From NCBI RefSeq assembly GCF_008065155.1, contig NZ_CP042819.1, positions 2,108,001-2,172,000 of the forward strand: DNA of 64,000 bases. Direction: 5' to 3'. Below are positions 1 through 8,668 of this stretch, piece by piece; the stretch's first letter is position 1; each line of letters opens with the position of its first letter. The notes beneath the pieces are model-generated. The model ran no database searches. It had not been told where the DNA came from and was given only the letters and a program-made list of their open reading frames with translations. A program made the position numbers and the translations under genes. Source of the DNA: Octadecabacter sp. SW4 (GTDB lineage Bacteria > Pseudomonadota > Alphaproteobacteria > Rhodobacterales > Rhodobacteraceae).

Positions 1-342
1 CGCCTGCATCAACTTGCGCAGGGTGGTAACTGATGTGGCGCTTTTGCTGGCGTGTTCCACAACATCGCCTACCGTTTCGGCAAACAGCACGATTTCGGAC
101 AGCTTGCGCCCCGGCTGCAGTGAAATCCGCGCCACACGGCCCGCCATCGGCGCGACAAACTGCACGTCGGGCGCATCACGCAGGCAGGCAAGCGGCGCGC
201 CCTGCGCGACAAGATCGTCTTGGGCGACAAGGGGCGATATGCGCAGGGTTTGACCAACCGAAGTGCGAATCCCCGCCTCTTGGGTGATCATCTTTTCGGG
301 GTCCGCCGCATCAAGGGGTGGCGACGGAAATTGCGGGGTCAA
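1..342 (-). CDS. NqrA-like N-terminal domain protein (partial, runs off window start)
   Basis: Reading the minus strand gives an open frame that leaves the window at base 1. The visible product contains a barrel-sandwich pattern (LVAQDDLVAQGAPLACLRD, then FVAPMAGRVARISL and a GRKLSEIVLF segment). This resembles the N-terminal lipoyl-like region of NqrA/RnfC-type subunits of sodium-pumping NADH:quinone reductases. The C-terminal part is outside the window, so membership cannot be settled. The start is uncertain: a TTG at 342 keeps a Pro-rich N-terminus, and an ATG at 291 is a shorter alternative. It is divergent from the multiheme cytochrome gene, so the two probably share the 343-498 intergenic region. 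A biotinyl/lipoyl-type carrier domain from another family is the main alternative. Confidence 0.5.
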   Translation of the reverse strand, partial: MTPQFPSPPLDAADPEKMITQEAGIRTSVGQTLRISPLVAQDDLVAQGAPLACLRDAPDVQFVAPMAGRVARISLQPGRKLSEIVLFAETVGDVVEHASKSATSVTTLRKLMQA

Positions 343-433
343 TCCTGAACCAAACCTGAGAATTGGTATCAATCCTCTCTTGCCTCACGCCCTTCCCAGC
401 AAGGGGAAGATCCCGAAGTGTTACAATTTTCCC

Positions 434-462
434 TGTCACGATAACAGATTTGTGATTATAAT
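434..462 (+). promoter_or_regulatory. Candidate sigma70-type promoter for the pentaheme cytochrome gene
   Basis: A perfect TATAAT lies at 457-462, with a weak -35-like TGTCAC 17 bp upstream at 434-439. It is about 36 bp before the start codon of the cytochrome gene, in the divergent intergenic region. The -35 is poor, so an activator may be required. Confidence 0.35.
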
Positions 463-498
463 AAAGGCACAGATTTCCACTTTAGCGGAGACTCACCC

Positions 499-1677
499 AT
501 GAAATTTTTTTCTCAGATTTGTGCCAGCCTCTTGGCTTTAACCCTGGTTTTGGTCCTCGTGCTTGATGCCCGCAGCGTTGTCAGCCAGACTGCGGACGCT
601 GACGGGGCCGCGGACGAAAATGTCATTCCCTTTGCCCTGCCGCAAACCGGACCATTCACGCCCGCCGATATCAGCATCGACAACGACGAGGCGATCGCCA
701 ACTGGTTCCGCTCGGCCCATGCTGATGCCGCCGCCGAGGCCTTTCGCCACTGGGATGAGGACGAGGAAATCGCCCCCGCCTGCGCCACCTGCCACTCGGG
801 CGAGGGGTTCCGCGCATTCCACGGCCTGGACGGCAGTGAACCCGGGGTTGTCGAGGGTCCGATTGATGTGGGCGGCGTTGTCGATTGCGGCACCTGCCAC
901 AATGCGGGCCTTGCCGACATTACCGAAGTCGCCTTTCCAAGCGGATTGATGCACCCCGTTCAGGGCGTCGAGGCGTCCTGCATGACATGCCATCAGGGCC
1001 GCACTGCGGGCGTGACCGTGCGCGCGGCAATCACTGACATGGATCTGGATACGGCGAATGCCGAACTGCGCTTTGTGAACCCGCATTACGCCACAGCCGC
1101 CGCCACATGGCTGGGCGGGTATGGTGGCGCGGGCTATCAATATGACGGGCGCGACTATTCCGGTCGCTTCTTCCACGCCCGCCCGGTTTCAAGCTGTAAT
1201 TCCTGTCACGAACCGCACACATTGGAGGTCGCGTTCGAACCCTGCCTGACCTGTCATCAGGGCGAAAGCCCGCAAGACATCCGCATCGCACGGCAAAGCT
1301 ATGACGGCAGCGGCGACACGTCGGTGGGCATCAGCTCGGATATTCAGGCCAACGCGGCACTGTTGCTGGATTCGGTAAAATCCTATGCGGCCGACATTGC
1401 GGGCGTGCCGATGGTCTATGACGGCAACAGCTACCCCTACTTCTTTACTGACGCGAATGGCGATGGTGTCATTGACCAAAGTGATGGGCGCAATGTGGCC
1501 TATAACGGCTGGACACCACGCAGTCTGCGCGCGGCCTATAACTGGAAGCTGGTCACCTCTGATCCGGGCAATTATGCGCACAACCCGCACTACGCGCTTG
1601 AACTGCTCTATGACTCGATCGAGGATCTGAGCGCGCCCCTGGGCATCGACATGGCCACCCTCAACCTGCTGAGATAG
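499..1677 (+). CDS. Secreted pentaheme c-type cytochrome
   Basis: The 392-residue protein starts with a signal peptide (MKFF..., hydrophobic run to about residue 22, cleavage probably near residue 30). It has five CXXCH heme motifs at about residues 95, 130, 161, 233 and 249 (CATCH, CGTCH, CMTCH, CNSCH, CLTCH). The C-terminal third has no heme site but contains a DxNxDGxxD calcium-loop-like segment at residues 318-326. A GGAG ribosome site precedes the ATG. The protein should be an electron carrier or oxidoreductase in the periplasm; donor and acceptor are unknown. It lies between a divergent NqrA-like gene and a cation:proton antiporter gene 50 bp downstream. This hints at redox-linked ion movement, but that link is inference. 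Confidence 0.85.
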   Translation: MKFFSQICASLLALTLVLVLVLDARSVVSQTADADGAADENVIPFALPQTGPFTPADISIDNDEAIANWFRSAHADAAAEAFRHWDEDEEIAPACATCHSGEGFRAFHGLDGSEPGVVEGPIDVGGVVDCGTCHNAGLADITEVAFPSGLMHPVQGVEASCMTCHQGRTAGVTVRAAITDMDLDTANAELRFVNPHYATAAATWLGGYGGAGYQYDGRDYSGRFFHARPVSSCNSCHEPHTLEVAFEPCLTCHQGESPQDIRIARQSYDGSGDTSVGISSDIQANAALLLDSVKSYAADIAGVPMVYDGNSYPYFFTDANGDGVIDQSDGRNVAYNGWTPRSLRAAYNWKLVTSDPGNYAHNPHYALELLYDSIEDLSAPLGIDMATLNLLR

Positions 1678-1727
1678 CAGCCACCCGCGGCCTGACCGGG
1701 CCACCCGCCGCAAAGGAACAGCACGGG

Positions 1728-2885
1728 ATGGAACAACCGCTTTTGCTTATGACGCTGGGCGTGCTTTTCCTTGGCGGGCTGGTGGCGGATCAGATCGGGC
1801 GTTACACCCGGTTGCCCCGCGTGACCCTGTTGTTGTTGTTGGGGCTGGCGGTGGGGCCAGCTGGCCTTGGACTGCTGCCAGATGCATCGGCCCAATGGTT
1901 CGCACCCATATCCGACGTCGCACTGACGATGGTTGCCTTCCTGCTGGGAGGCGAGTTGACGCGCGAAAACCTGGCGCGCCACGGGCGGGCGATATCGGCA
2001 ATCTCGCTAAGTGTGGTTCTGGCAACCACGGCGATTGTCTGGGCAGGCCTGTCGCTGATGGGGATGGACCCGCGCCTTGCACTGCTGCTGGGGGCAATCG
2101 CCACCGCCACCGATCCGGCAGCGATTGCCGATGTGATCCGCCAGTCCGGGATCCGCAACGGGTTCAGCGAAACCCTGAACGGGATCGTCGCGATTGATGA
2201 TGTCTGGGGGCTGATCGTGTTCAGCATCTGCCTTGCGCTGGTCGATCAATCGGGCGGTTGGGCCGGACCGTTGATCGGTGCCGGGCGCGACATTGGCGGC
2301 GCTGTCTTGCTGGGTGCGATCATCGGTGTGCCGTCGGCCTATCTGACGGGGCGATTGAAAGCCGGTGAACCCCTCCAGACCGAGGCCATCGGCGTTGTCT
2401 TTCTGACTGCGGGCCTTGCGATCTGGCTCGAGGTCTCCTTCCTTGTGGCGGGCATGACCGCAGGCGCGCTGATCGCCAATCTTGCGCGCCACCATGCGCG
2501 CGCTTTTCACGAAATCGAAAATATCGAATGGCCGTTCATGCTGCTGTTCTTTGTGCTCGCCGGGGCGTCGCTTGAAGTGGAGGCGCTGCGGTCGCTGGGC
2601 TGGATTGCGCTGGCCTATATGGCACTGCGGATCGTTTCACGCGTTGTGGGGGGTGAGATCGGAGAGCGCATCGGTGGGGTGCCCCCCGCGCAGGCCCATG
2701 CCTTTGGCCCTGCCCTGATGCCACAGGCAGGCGTTGCCGTCGGCATGGCGCTGGTCGCGGCCGAAACCCTGCCCGAATGGGAAGCGGTGATCATGACACT
2801 GACCATCGCCGCGACAGTGTTCTTTGAAATTGTCGGGCCGCCCGCTACCTATTTCGCGTTGCGCCACGTTTCACGCGGACGCTAG
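1728..2885 (+). CDS. Cation:proton antiporter (CPA family)
   Basis: The product is a 385-residue, highly hydrophobic protein with about 11-12 membrane segments. Features of monovalent cation:proton antiporters are visible: an early VADQIGRYTRLPRVTLLLLL region, the ATATDPAAIADV segment typical of the unwound transport helix, and NGIVAIDDVWGLIVF with paired acidic residues. An AAGGA ribosome site precedes the ATG. It lies 50 bp downstream of the pentaheme cytochrome gene in the same direction, so co-transcription is plausible. It should exchange Na+ or K+ for H+ at the inner membrane. No C-terminal RCK/TrkA-N domain is present, which distinguishes it from KefB/C proteins. Confidence 0.85.
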   Translation: MEQPLLLMTLGVLFLGGLVADQIGRYTRLPRVTLLLLLGLAVGPAGLGLLPDASAQWFAPISDVALTMVAFLLGGELTRENLARHGRAISAISLSVVLATTAIVWAGLSLMGMDPRLALLLGAIATATDPAAIADVIRQSGIRNGFSETLNGIVAIDDVWGLIVFSICLALVDQSGGWAGPLIGAGRDIGGAVLLGAIIGVPSAYLTGRLKAGEPLQTEAIGVVFLTAGLAIWLEVSFLVAGMTAGALIANLARHHARAFHEIENIEWPFMLLFFVLAGASLEVEALRSLGWIALAYMALRIVSRVVGGEIGERIGGVPPAQAHAFGPALMPQAGVAVGMALVAAETLPEWEAVIMTLTIAATVFFEIVGPPATYFALRHVSRGR

Positions 2886-2899
2886 AAACAGGCGCGCGT

Positions 2900-3814
2900 T
2901 CACGCCACTTTGGTGCGCGCCAGATAGATCGCCATGACGATCCCGGAAATCGCGTGCCAGATCCCCCAGAACGCGGCAACCACCGCCATCCCGCCCAAGC
3001 CGCTGAAAAATCCGAAGATCAGGATCAGACCAAGGCCGGAATTCTGGATACCGGTTTCGATCATCACCGCGCGCCGGTCAAAATCGGACAGGCCCATCAC
3101 CGTCGCCGTCGCGTATCCCCCGACCAAGGCCACGGCATTGTGCAACAGCACCAGCAAGGCCACCGCCCCGGCAAATTGCACGAACAGCGACCAATTTGCC
3201 GCCAGCGCCAGGACCACAAAGGCAACGAATATCCCCATCGACAGAAACTGAAGCGGCGTGCGCAACCGCGCCGTCACCTCGGGCCGTTTCATATTGAGCA
3301 GCACCCCAAGGCACAACGGCAATACCAGCATGACACCGACCGTCACCGCCACCGAAACCGGATCAATCGCAGTTTCGCGAAGAATCGCGCGGGTTGGCGC
3401 ATAGAGACTGCCCCAAAGCGCGATATTGAACGGTGTCAAAAAGATTGCCACGACCGTCGCAAAGGCCGTCATCGACACCGAAAGGGCAGAATTTCCGCCC
3501 GCCCGGTGGGTGATGAAATTCGAGATATTCCCGCCCGGACAGGCGGCGACCAGTATCAAGCCCAGCGCAATCGAAGGCGGCGGCGTGGTCACCAGCACGA
3601 TCCCAAACGTCAACGCTGGCAAGACCAAAAACTGGGAAAACAACCCTGTCAGCAAGGCCTTGGGCGCGCGCAGCAGTTTGTTGAAATCTGACGGCTTAAG
3701 GTCGATCGCGATTGAAAACATGACGATCGCCAGCACGGCATTCAGGATTTGCAGGCTCGTGGGCGAAAAGTTCAGCATGACCGCGTCAATGCCGGTGCCG
3801 TCCAGACCGTTCAT
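2900..3814 (-). CDS. Bile acid:sodium symporter (BASS) family transporter
   Basis: This hydrophobic protein of about 304 residues has the BASS/SBF pattern: SLQILNAVLAIVMFSIAIDL near the start, then VAACPGGNISNFITHRAGGN and a later IETGIQNSGLGLILIFGFF segment. Family members are Na+-coupled carriers of organic anions; the substrate here is unknown. I prefer the ATG at 3814 because it has a GGGGACA ribosome site and gives the usual family N-terminus (MNGLDGTGIDAVMLNFSPTS). The frame stays open to ATGs at 3877 and 3898, which would add a polar, atypical extension. The gene is convergent with the antiporter, 14 bp away, and divergent from the acyltransferase. Confidence 0.85.
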   Translation of the reverse strand: MNGLDGTGIDAVMLNFSPTSLQILNAVLAIVMFSIAIDLKPSDFNKLLRAPKALLTGLFSQFLVLPALTFGIVLVTTPPPSIALGLILVAACPGGNISNFITHRAGGNSALSVSMTAFATVVAIFLTPFNIALWGSLYAPTRAILRETAIDPVSVAVTVGVMLVLPLCLGVLLNMKRPEVTARLRTPLQFLSMGIFVAFVVLALAANWSLFVQFAGAVALLVLLHNAVALVGGYATATVMGLSDFDRRAVMIETGIQNSGLGLILIFGFFSGLGGMAVVAAFWGIWHAISGIVMAIYLARTKVA

Positions 3815-3924
3815 GATATTGTCCCCGATCACCCAAAGCCCGCGCGCCGCTATTGCCTCGCGGCGCGATGTCGCCATGATAGGCCAAGCCGATCGCAACC
3901 CCTAACACTTATCCAAAGCAGACC

Positions 3925-4800
3925 TTGATCAAATCCAACAGCACCAACCCGATGGACGACCTCTTGCGCGCGCGGCTACGCATTCCCCACGGCGCTGGGC
4001 TGCGCTTGCGGGCGTTGCGGGGGCTGATGGCTTCGGTGGATGCGGTCAATCGCGCGGTGACGGGGCAGTCTTTCTTTGCCCTGCGCGAGACCGAACAGGT
4101 CTTGATTGATCTTGACGGGCGCACGGGACCGGACCTTGTCGCGGCCCTATTGGCGCGAAATGGCGGGACGCAGTTGCGCGCGCATGGCCTCAAGCATGTG
4201 CCAGCCAAAGGCGCTGTCGTGATCGGCGCCACCCACCCCATCGGCACCTTTGATTTCATCGCCCATGCCGGTGTCCTGCTGGATCACCGACCCGATCTCA
4301 AGGTTGTGGCCAACCGCGAGGCCGAAAGGTTCCTGGGCACTGACCGGATCATCGCCGTGGATCTGGACCGCAAGGACAATGTGTTGACGGCGCGCCACAC
4401 CCGCGAAGGGATGCAGGCGCACCTGGACGCTGGCGGGGCTTTATTGGTGTTCGGGTCGGGGCGCGTGCCCGATATGGTTGGCGGGATGCTGGTTGAACCG
4501 CCCTGGCGGTCGGGCATCACCCGCATGTCCGCAGCAAGCGGGGCACCCATCGTGCCCGCGTCAATCGACGCCCGCAATTCGCGCCACTATTACCGCACCC
4601 GCAAGCTGGCGCGGATGGCAAGCGGTGGGAATGATGATTTCGGGCGCGCCGTGGCCTCGCTGCGTTATGCATCCGAGCTGTTTGGCAAACTTGGCGGCCA
4701 GTATGACCTGCACTATGGGCCGATCCAGCCACCCGGCACCGCCCCCGACAATCTGCAACGGCTGGCCGAGGGGCTGGTTACCGGACTTTACCGCAAATAG
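3925..4800 (+). CDS. PlsC-like acyltransferase (lysophospholipid acyltransferase superfamily)
   Basis: The 291-residue product has the layout of soluble/peripheral acyltransferases of the PlsC superfamily. An ATHPIGTFDFIA segment corresponds to the His-to-Asp catalytic box. It is followed by VVANREAERFLGTDRIIAVD and a GGALLVFGSGRVPD segment in the position of the substrate-binding block. It probably acylates a lipid head group or ornithine-type lipid at the inner membrane face; the acceptor is not predictable. The start could be the TTG at 3925 or the ATG at 3952; neither has a strong ribosome site. Its stop abuts the stop of the convergent downstream gene. Confidence 0.7.
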   Translation: MIKSNSTNPMDDLLRARLRIPHGAGLRLRALRGLMASVDAVNRAVTGQSFFALRETEQVLIDLDGRTGPDLVAALLARNGGTQLRAHGLKHVPAKGAVVIGATHPIGTFDFIAHAGVLLDHRPDLKVVANREAERFLGTDRIIAVDLDRKDNVLTARHTREGMQAHLDAGGALLVFGSGRVPDMVGGMLVEPPWRSGITRMSAASGAPIVPASIDARNSRHYYRTRKLARMASGGNDDFGRAVASLRYASELFGKLGGQYDLHYGPIQPPGTAPDNLQRLAEGLVTGLYRK

Positions 4801-5301
4801 TTATTGTGGATAGCCAAAGTCGCTGACAGCCTGCCAGATATCGCGATTGATCGCGCCCAATTCGGCGATCGCCGCCTTGATGTTGTCTGCCGCCTCGGCG
4901 TCCAGATCATTGACCTGCCCCATCATCAGCTTGTCCTTTCGGTCAGCAATCCGCATCAGAATAGACCGCGGATGCCCTCCCTCGCTGTCGAAGGCATAGA
5001 TGCAATGGTTATAGCGGTTGCGCAGCGCGGACTGGTTCTGAATCCGTTTTGTCAGGGCCAGCGTCGTGTCGCGTTCTGCCTTGGCGATCCGGTCAAGCTT
5101 GGACAGCCGTTCGACCATATCGATCCGCGCGCGCGATGTGTTGAGGGTCAGAAAGACAACGGTGGCGATCTCTTTGTCCATCCCCGAAAGCCCGGCAATC
5201 AGATGGATCAGCAGGCTTTCGGTGTTGGTCCAGGTGTAGTTCAGCTTGCCAATCAAAAGCAGGAAATCATCGAAATCGATTGGGTCCGCTGGCCTGGCCA
5301 T
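4801..5301 (-). CDS. Small alpha-helical protein coupled to a LuxR regulator, function unknown
   Basis: I do not recognise this 166-residue protein. It is predicted soluble and helix-rich, with a conserved-looking core (LIGKLNYTWTNTESLLIHLIAG, then RNRYNHCIYAFD). The frame is open to 5427, but the ATG at 5301 is preferred because it follows the stop of the LuxR gene by one base, implying translational coupling. The frame above it overlaps the LuxR coding end. The tight coupling suggests a partner or modulator of that regulator; this is inference from position only. Confidence 0.65.
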   Translation of the reverse strand: MARPADPIDFDDFLLLIGKLNYTWTNTESLLIHLIAGLSGMDKEIATVVFLTLNTSRARIDMVERLSKLDRIAKAERDTTLALTKRIQNQSALRNRYNHCIYAFDSEGGHPRSILMRIADRKDKLMMGQVNDLDAEAADNIKAAIAELGAINRDIWQAVSDFGYPQ

Positions 5302-5302
5302 T

Positions 5303-6007
5303 TCAATGCCCGCGTTGCCCTTGATCCAGAAACCAAACGGCCGCTTCGGTCCGGTTGTGCACGCCCAGCTTGGCGATGATATGATGCATGTGCAGCTTGA
5401 TGGTATGCTGAGACAGCTTGAGTTCATCCGCGATGATCTTGTTCTGCTTGCCTTCCGCCGCCGAGCGCAGAACCTGCATTTCGCGCTCGGTCAGATGCAC
5501 CGCGTCCGCGTCTTCCGCAGTGTTTTCGGGAACATGCGCGGTTTGCGCATCGACAGCGGGGGCCTGCGCCATCAGGTCGGCAGGCACATAGTTTTCACCG
5601 CAGACCAGCAGGCGCAGCACCGACAGCCAGCTATCCACATGCAGCTTCATGGGAAGCAGCCCAATCTGGCCGACGCGCGGCGTATCCTTGATCACGGCGA
5701 TCAACCGCCGTGCGATCGCATCGTCGCGATAGGCCATAGCGATATTGGCGTGCGGGAAACGCGCGCGCAGCTCTGGCATGACCTCGATCAGTTCACCCAG
5801 CATGGTTTCATCAATGATGATGATGCAGACAGGCTCTGCCCTGTCGTCGCTCATGAACAACAGGTCATGCAACGATGCGGCCCGGGTAAACCCAAGACAG
5901 GGCATTTCCATATCCGCCAGCCGAAGCACGCTGTCCGAAAAGCTGAGCGGGTTTCCAACGAACAAACCGCTGACAGTTTTCGCAGGTGGTTCAGAATTGA
6001 TAAACAT
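5303..6007 (-). CDS. LuxR-type (CsgD-like) transcriptional regulator
   Basis: The 234-residue protein ends in a clear LuxR-type helix-turn-helix (LTEREMQVLRSAAEGKQNKI, then LSQHTIKLHMHHIIAKLGVH). The N-terminal 130 residues have the length and alternating pattern of a receiver domain but lack an obvious phospho-acceptor Asp cluster, as in CsgD-type regulators. The ATG at 6007 is chosen because a GGGGGGATC ribosome site lies just upstream; the open frame extends to 6085 without such a site. It is transcribed away from the large secreted-protein genes across an 806-bp intergenic gap. That makes it the likely regulator of the secretion locus, by analogy with CsgD and curli (inference). Confidence 0.8.
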   Translation of the reverse strand: MFINSEPPAKTVSGLFVGNPLSFSDSVLRLADMEMPCLGFTRAASLHDLLFMSDDRAEPVCIIIIDETMLGELIEVMPELRARFPHANIAMAYRDDAIARRLIAVIKDTPRVGQIGLLPMKLHVDSWLSVLRLLVCGENYVPADLMAQAPAVDAQTAHVPENTAEDADAVHLTEREMQVLRSAAEGKQNKIIADELKLSQHTIKLHMHHIIAKLGVHNRTEAAVWFLDQGQRGH

Positions 6008-6813
6008 AACAAGATCCCCCCAAAGAACCCAAATGATTAGTATTACAAAATGCAGCGTTCCTTTTGGAACTATATCCCCCGTCACGGGGTTGAATTGACA
6101 TATGTTAAGACGAACACATCACAAATTCACAACATACGAAGCGTTTATTCGCCTCTTCTTAAATCGGACGCGGTGTGACGCGAAAAGCCGCCACCCAGAT
6201 ACCGTATCGCGATAACCAAATTCTCCTTCAAATCATGCTCAGTGTAGCGCTTCCAAAGCTCCCTCTCCAGTCAGGCAAACCTTACCGAAAGGTTAATGTA
6301 ACACATCTTTCGGTTAATGTCCGCTTATCTAAAAAGACATGTGCCCTAGGCAACTGATCTTTAACTGTTTTTCAGATGCTAATCCCCCCTGATCGAATCG
6401 GTATGCTTCTTGCGATATGAATTAGTACCTGTCAGTTTTCTCATTTTAAATCATATACTTAAGCTGAAATCTGCACCCTAACCCTTTGTGTAGCTTAACG
6501 GATGCCTCGGTTCAGGCAAAGCTGATGGGGTCACGCATTATTGAAGTGGCGACGATCACTGATTGCGGTCGTCAGGGCGATTGCTGGTGGGGATTTACCC
6601 CGAATCATTCCGGCGCCGCACCTAAGAAATGGCGAAAATAATTCTGGGGGGGATTACATATCGAGAAATAGCACAGACATCCCGGGTGAACCTTGGACCG
6701 AGTTATCGTCCGACGGCCCGACACACCAAACTTTCAATTCAAAACCACATCTGCACGTTGATCGCTTTTGATAGAGTGGCGATCCCGTAGATGTCATTTA
6801 CGGAGATACCAAA
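6008..6813. promoter_or_regulatory. Long AT-rich divergent intergenic region
   Basis: About 800 bp separate the LuxR regulator and the Asn/Gly-rich protein gene. The segment is clearly more AT-rich than its neighbours, especially 6360-6500, and short open frames in it look spurious. A GGAG ribosome site at about 6802 serves the downstream gene. The size and composition fit a heavily regulated divergent promoter, but I see no confident -35/-10 pair or operator. Confidence 0.4.
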
Positions 6814-8517
6814 ATGTCTGGTAAGAATAACAACATGATTTTCCCAATGATGGGTGGCGGTGGCCACCAGGATCAGGACCAAGATCAGGATCAGCATCAG
6901 GCGCAGGCCGAACTTCAGGCCCAGCTTCAAGGTCAGGGCCAAGGCCAGCAACAGTCGTCCACCAGTGACAACGACAATTACAATGGTAACGGCAATGGTA
7001 ACCTGAACGGGAACGGTAACCTGAACGGGAACGGAAACCTGAACGGCAACGGAAACTACAATTCCAGCACCAACACCAGCGCCAACGGCAACCTGAATGG
7101 GAACCTGAACGGGAATGCCAACCTGAACGCGAACTCCAACACCTCGGAAACGACCGTTGGTGTCCAAGTTAATGTGGGTGTCGGGATCGAAGGCTATATG
7201 CCTACCGATGACGACTTTGCCGACATCGATCTGGGCCATGGCGCGAGCGCCGGTGATTTCATCATGGCCAAGGGCGACATCGACTACAACCCAGGCGATG
7301 ACGTCGACGTCAATGACTTCCTGAATGACGCGGTCTTCGGGATGGGCAATGATGTGGCCACGGTCAACGTCCAGACCAACAACCTCACCGACAATGACAG
7401 TCTGGGGAAGGTCGACAACAACGGCTCAATAACCCAGACCAACACCTCGACTGGTGGCAAGGCTGAAGCCGATGACGGCATCGGCGCAGGTGCCGCTGGT
7501 GGTGATGGCAAAGGCGAAGCCTATGCCGACGGCGGTCAGGCCCAAGGTGGCATCGGCGGGGGCGGCGTTGCTCTTGCAGGCGGTGGCACAAGCGGCAATG
7601 GCGGCAACGCGCATGCTATGGGTGGAACCGGTGGTGCCGGTGCCGGTGCAACAGCCGTAGGCGTTGGCCTTGGCCTTGGTGGTGCTTCTTCGGGTGCAAC
7701 ATCGACTGCTGGTGCTGGCGGAAGCGGTGCATCTCTTGCGGCTGGCATGGGTTCAGGCCTGGGTCTGTCCGGTGCGCATGCTGATGGTGGCGATTCCGGT
7801 GATGCCGGTGGCCTTGGTGCAGGACTTGGCGCTGCAGGCGCCGGTGCTGACAGCAGCAACACGGGCGATGCCGGTGCAATCGGCGCAGGCCTTGGCCTGC
7901 TTGGCCTTGGTGTTGCAGGTGCCAACAACGGGTCCACCGGCATGGCGGATGCCGATGCGATGGGTGCCGGACTTGGCGCTGGCAAGGGCGTAAGCGGTGA
8001 CGGCGGCGCAGCCGACGCGCACTCGGGTGCCATTGGTGCCGGAATGGGCACCGGAACCGCAGGCAACGCGAACGCCGGAGACGGCGGCGATTCCGGCGCG
8101 CTCTCTGGTGCGTCCAACGCAACAAGCGGCTCGGGTGGCCACAACTATGCCGATGGCGGTGATGGTGGTGCTGGCTTTGGCGGCATGTCGATGGGCGGTG
8201 GTAGCGGTGCCGGCTATGGCGGCGTTGCAACTGCAGGCGGTGCAAGTGTCGGTGGCGGCACAGGTGGCGCTGGCGGTAGCGCAACCGCTGGCGGTGGTGG
8301 TGCCGGTGGCAACGCCGGTCAGTGGGGCTCTGGCAACGGGGATGATGGTTACATCACCGGCGAGAGCTTTGCTTCGGCCGCGTCGCAGATCGACACCTCG
8401 GCGTTCAACCAGACCATCGTGCAAGGCGCGAACGTGCTGGGCAACACTGTCGATATGACAGTTGTCGGCGGCTCGTTCAGCTCCAGCTACATCGGCGACG
8501 ATGCCGATGGCGCATAG
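6814..8517 (+). CDS. Asn/Gln- then Gly/Ala-rich low-complexity protein, probable type I secretion substrate
   Basis: The 567-residue product has no classical signal peptide. Residues 18-47 are Gln/Asp-rich, about 52-110 are Asn/Gly-rich with NLNGNG repeats, about 115-190 are acidic, and 210-515 are Gly/Ala-rich with many GAG and GGDG runs. The last 50 residues are a distinct, less biased tail (FNQTIVQGANVLGNTVDMTV). No RTX nonapeptides (GGxGxDxxx) are seen. The gene lies upstream of a dedicated ABC/HlyD exporter, and C-terminal export signals are usual for that route, so export is likely but inferred. The composition resembles matrix, amyloid or adhesin proteins. A hairpin after the stop may limit read-through into the next gene. 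Confidence 0.75.
   Translation: MSGKNNNMIFPMMGGGGHQDQDQDQDQHQAQAELQAQLQGQGQGQQQSSTSDNDNYNGNGNGNLNGNGNLNGNGNLNGNGNYNSSTNTSANGNLNGNLNGNANLNANSNTSETTVGVQVNVGVGIEGYMPTDDDFADIDLGHGASAGDFIMAKGDIDYNPGDDVDVNDFLNDAVFGMGNDVATVNVQTNNLTDNDSLGKVDNNGSITQTNTSTGGKAEADDGIGAGAAGGDGKGEAYADGGQAQGGIGGGGVALAGGGTSGNGGNAHAMGGTGGAGAGATAVGVGLGLGGASSGATSTAGAGGSGASLAAGMGSGLGLSGAHADGGDSGDAGGLGAGLGAAGAGADSSNTGDAGAIGAGLGLLGLGVAGANNGSTGMADADAMGAGLGAGKGVSGDGGAADAHSGAIGAGMGTGTAGNANAGDGGDSGALSGASNATSGSGGHNYADGGDGGAGFGGMSMGGGSGAGYGGVATAGGASVGGGTGGAGGSATAGGGGAGGNAGQWGSGNGDDGYITGESFASAASQIDTSAFNQTIVQGANVLGNTVDMTVVGGSFSSSYIGDDADGA
7000..7053 (+). repeat. Three tandem 18-bp repeats encoding NLNGNG
   Basis: Three head-to-tail 18-bp units (7000-7017, 7018-7035, 7036-7053) differ at only one or two third-codon positions. 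Degenerate units continue to about 7130. They encode the Asn/Gly-rich N-terminal block and could vary in number by slippage. Confidence 0.8.
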
Positions 8518-8534
8518 GCGCTGACCTTAACAAC

Positions 8535-8564
8535 GCCAAAGCCCGGCATGATCCGGGCTTTGGC
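8535..8564 (+). terminator. Hairpin after the Asn/Gly-rich gene
   Basis: Perfect 12-bp arms (GCCAAAGCCCGG / CCGGGCTTTGGC) flank a 6-base loop 17 bp after the stop codon. The trailing T tract is weak, so partial termination is the likely role. That would make the first gene more abundant than the downstream exporter genes. Confidence 0.7.
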
Positions 8565-8668
8565 ACCAGATTTTATGACGATCCCTTTTATTCGACCCCG
8601 AGGTCGCGACCGACAGTATTTCATGATTGACGACCGGGTAAACCATTAGAAATCATAGCGAGGCTGCG

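Noticed and set aside
6175..6357. 60-codon plus-strand frame in the AT-rich intergenic region
   Set aside because: There is no ribosome site, the composition is that of non-coding sequence and no motif is present.
6960..7130. Possible CRISPR-like array in the NLNGNG region
   Set aside because: The 18-bp units are tandem without unique spacers and are in frame with the protein, so they are coding repeats.
7536..8284. Long minus-strand open frames opposite the Gly/Ala-rich protein
   Set aside because: They are low-complexity Pro/Ala- or Arg/His-rich mirror images of the GGC/GCC codons on the coding strand, without motifs or ribosome sites.
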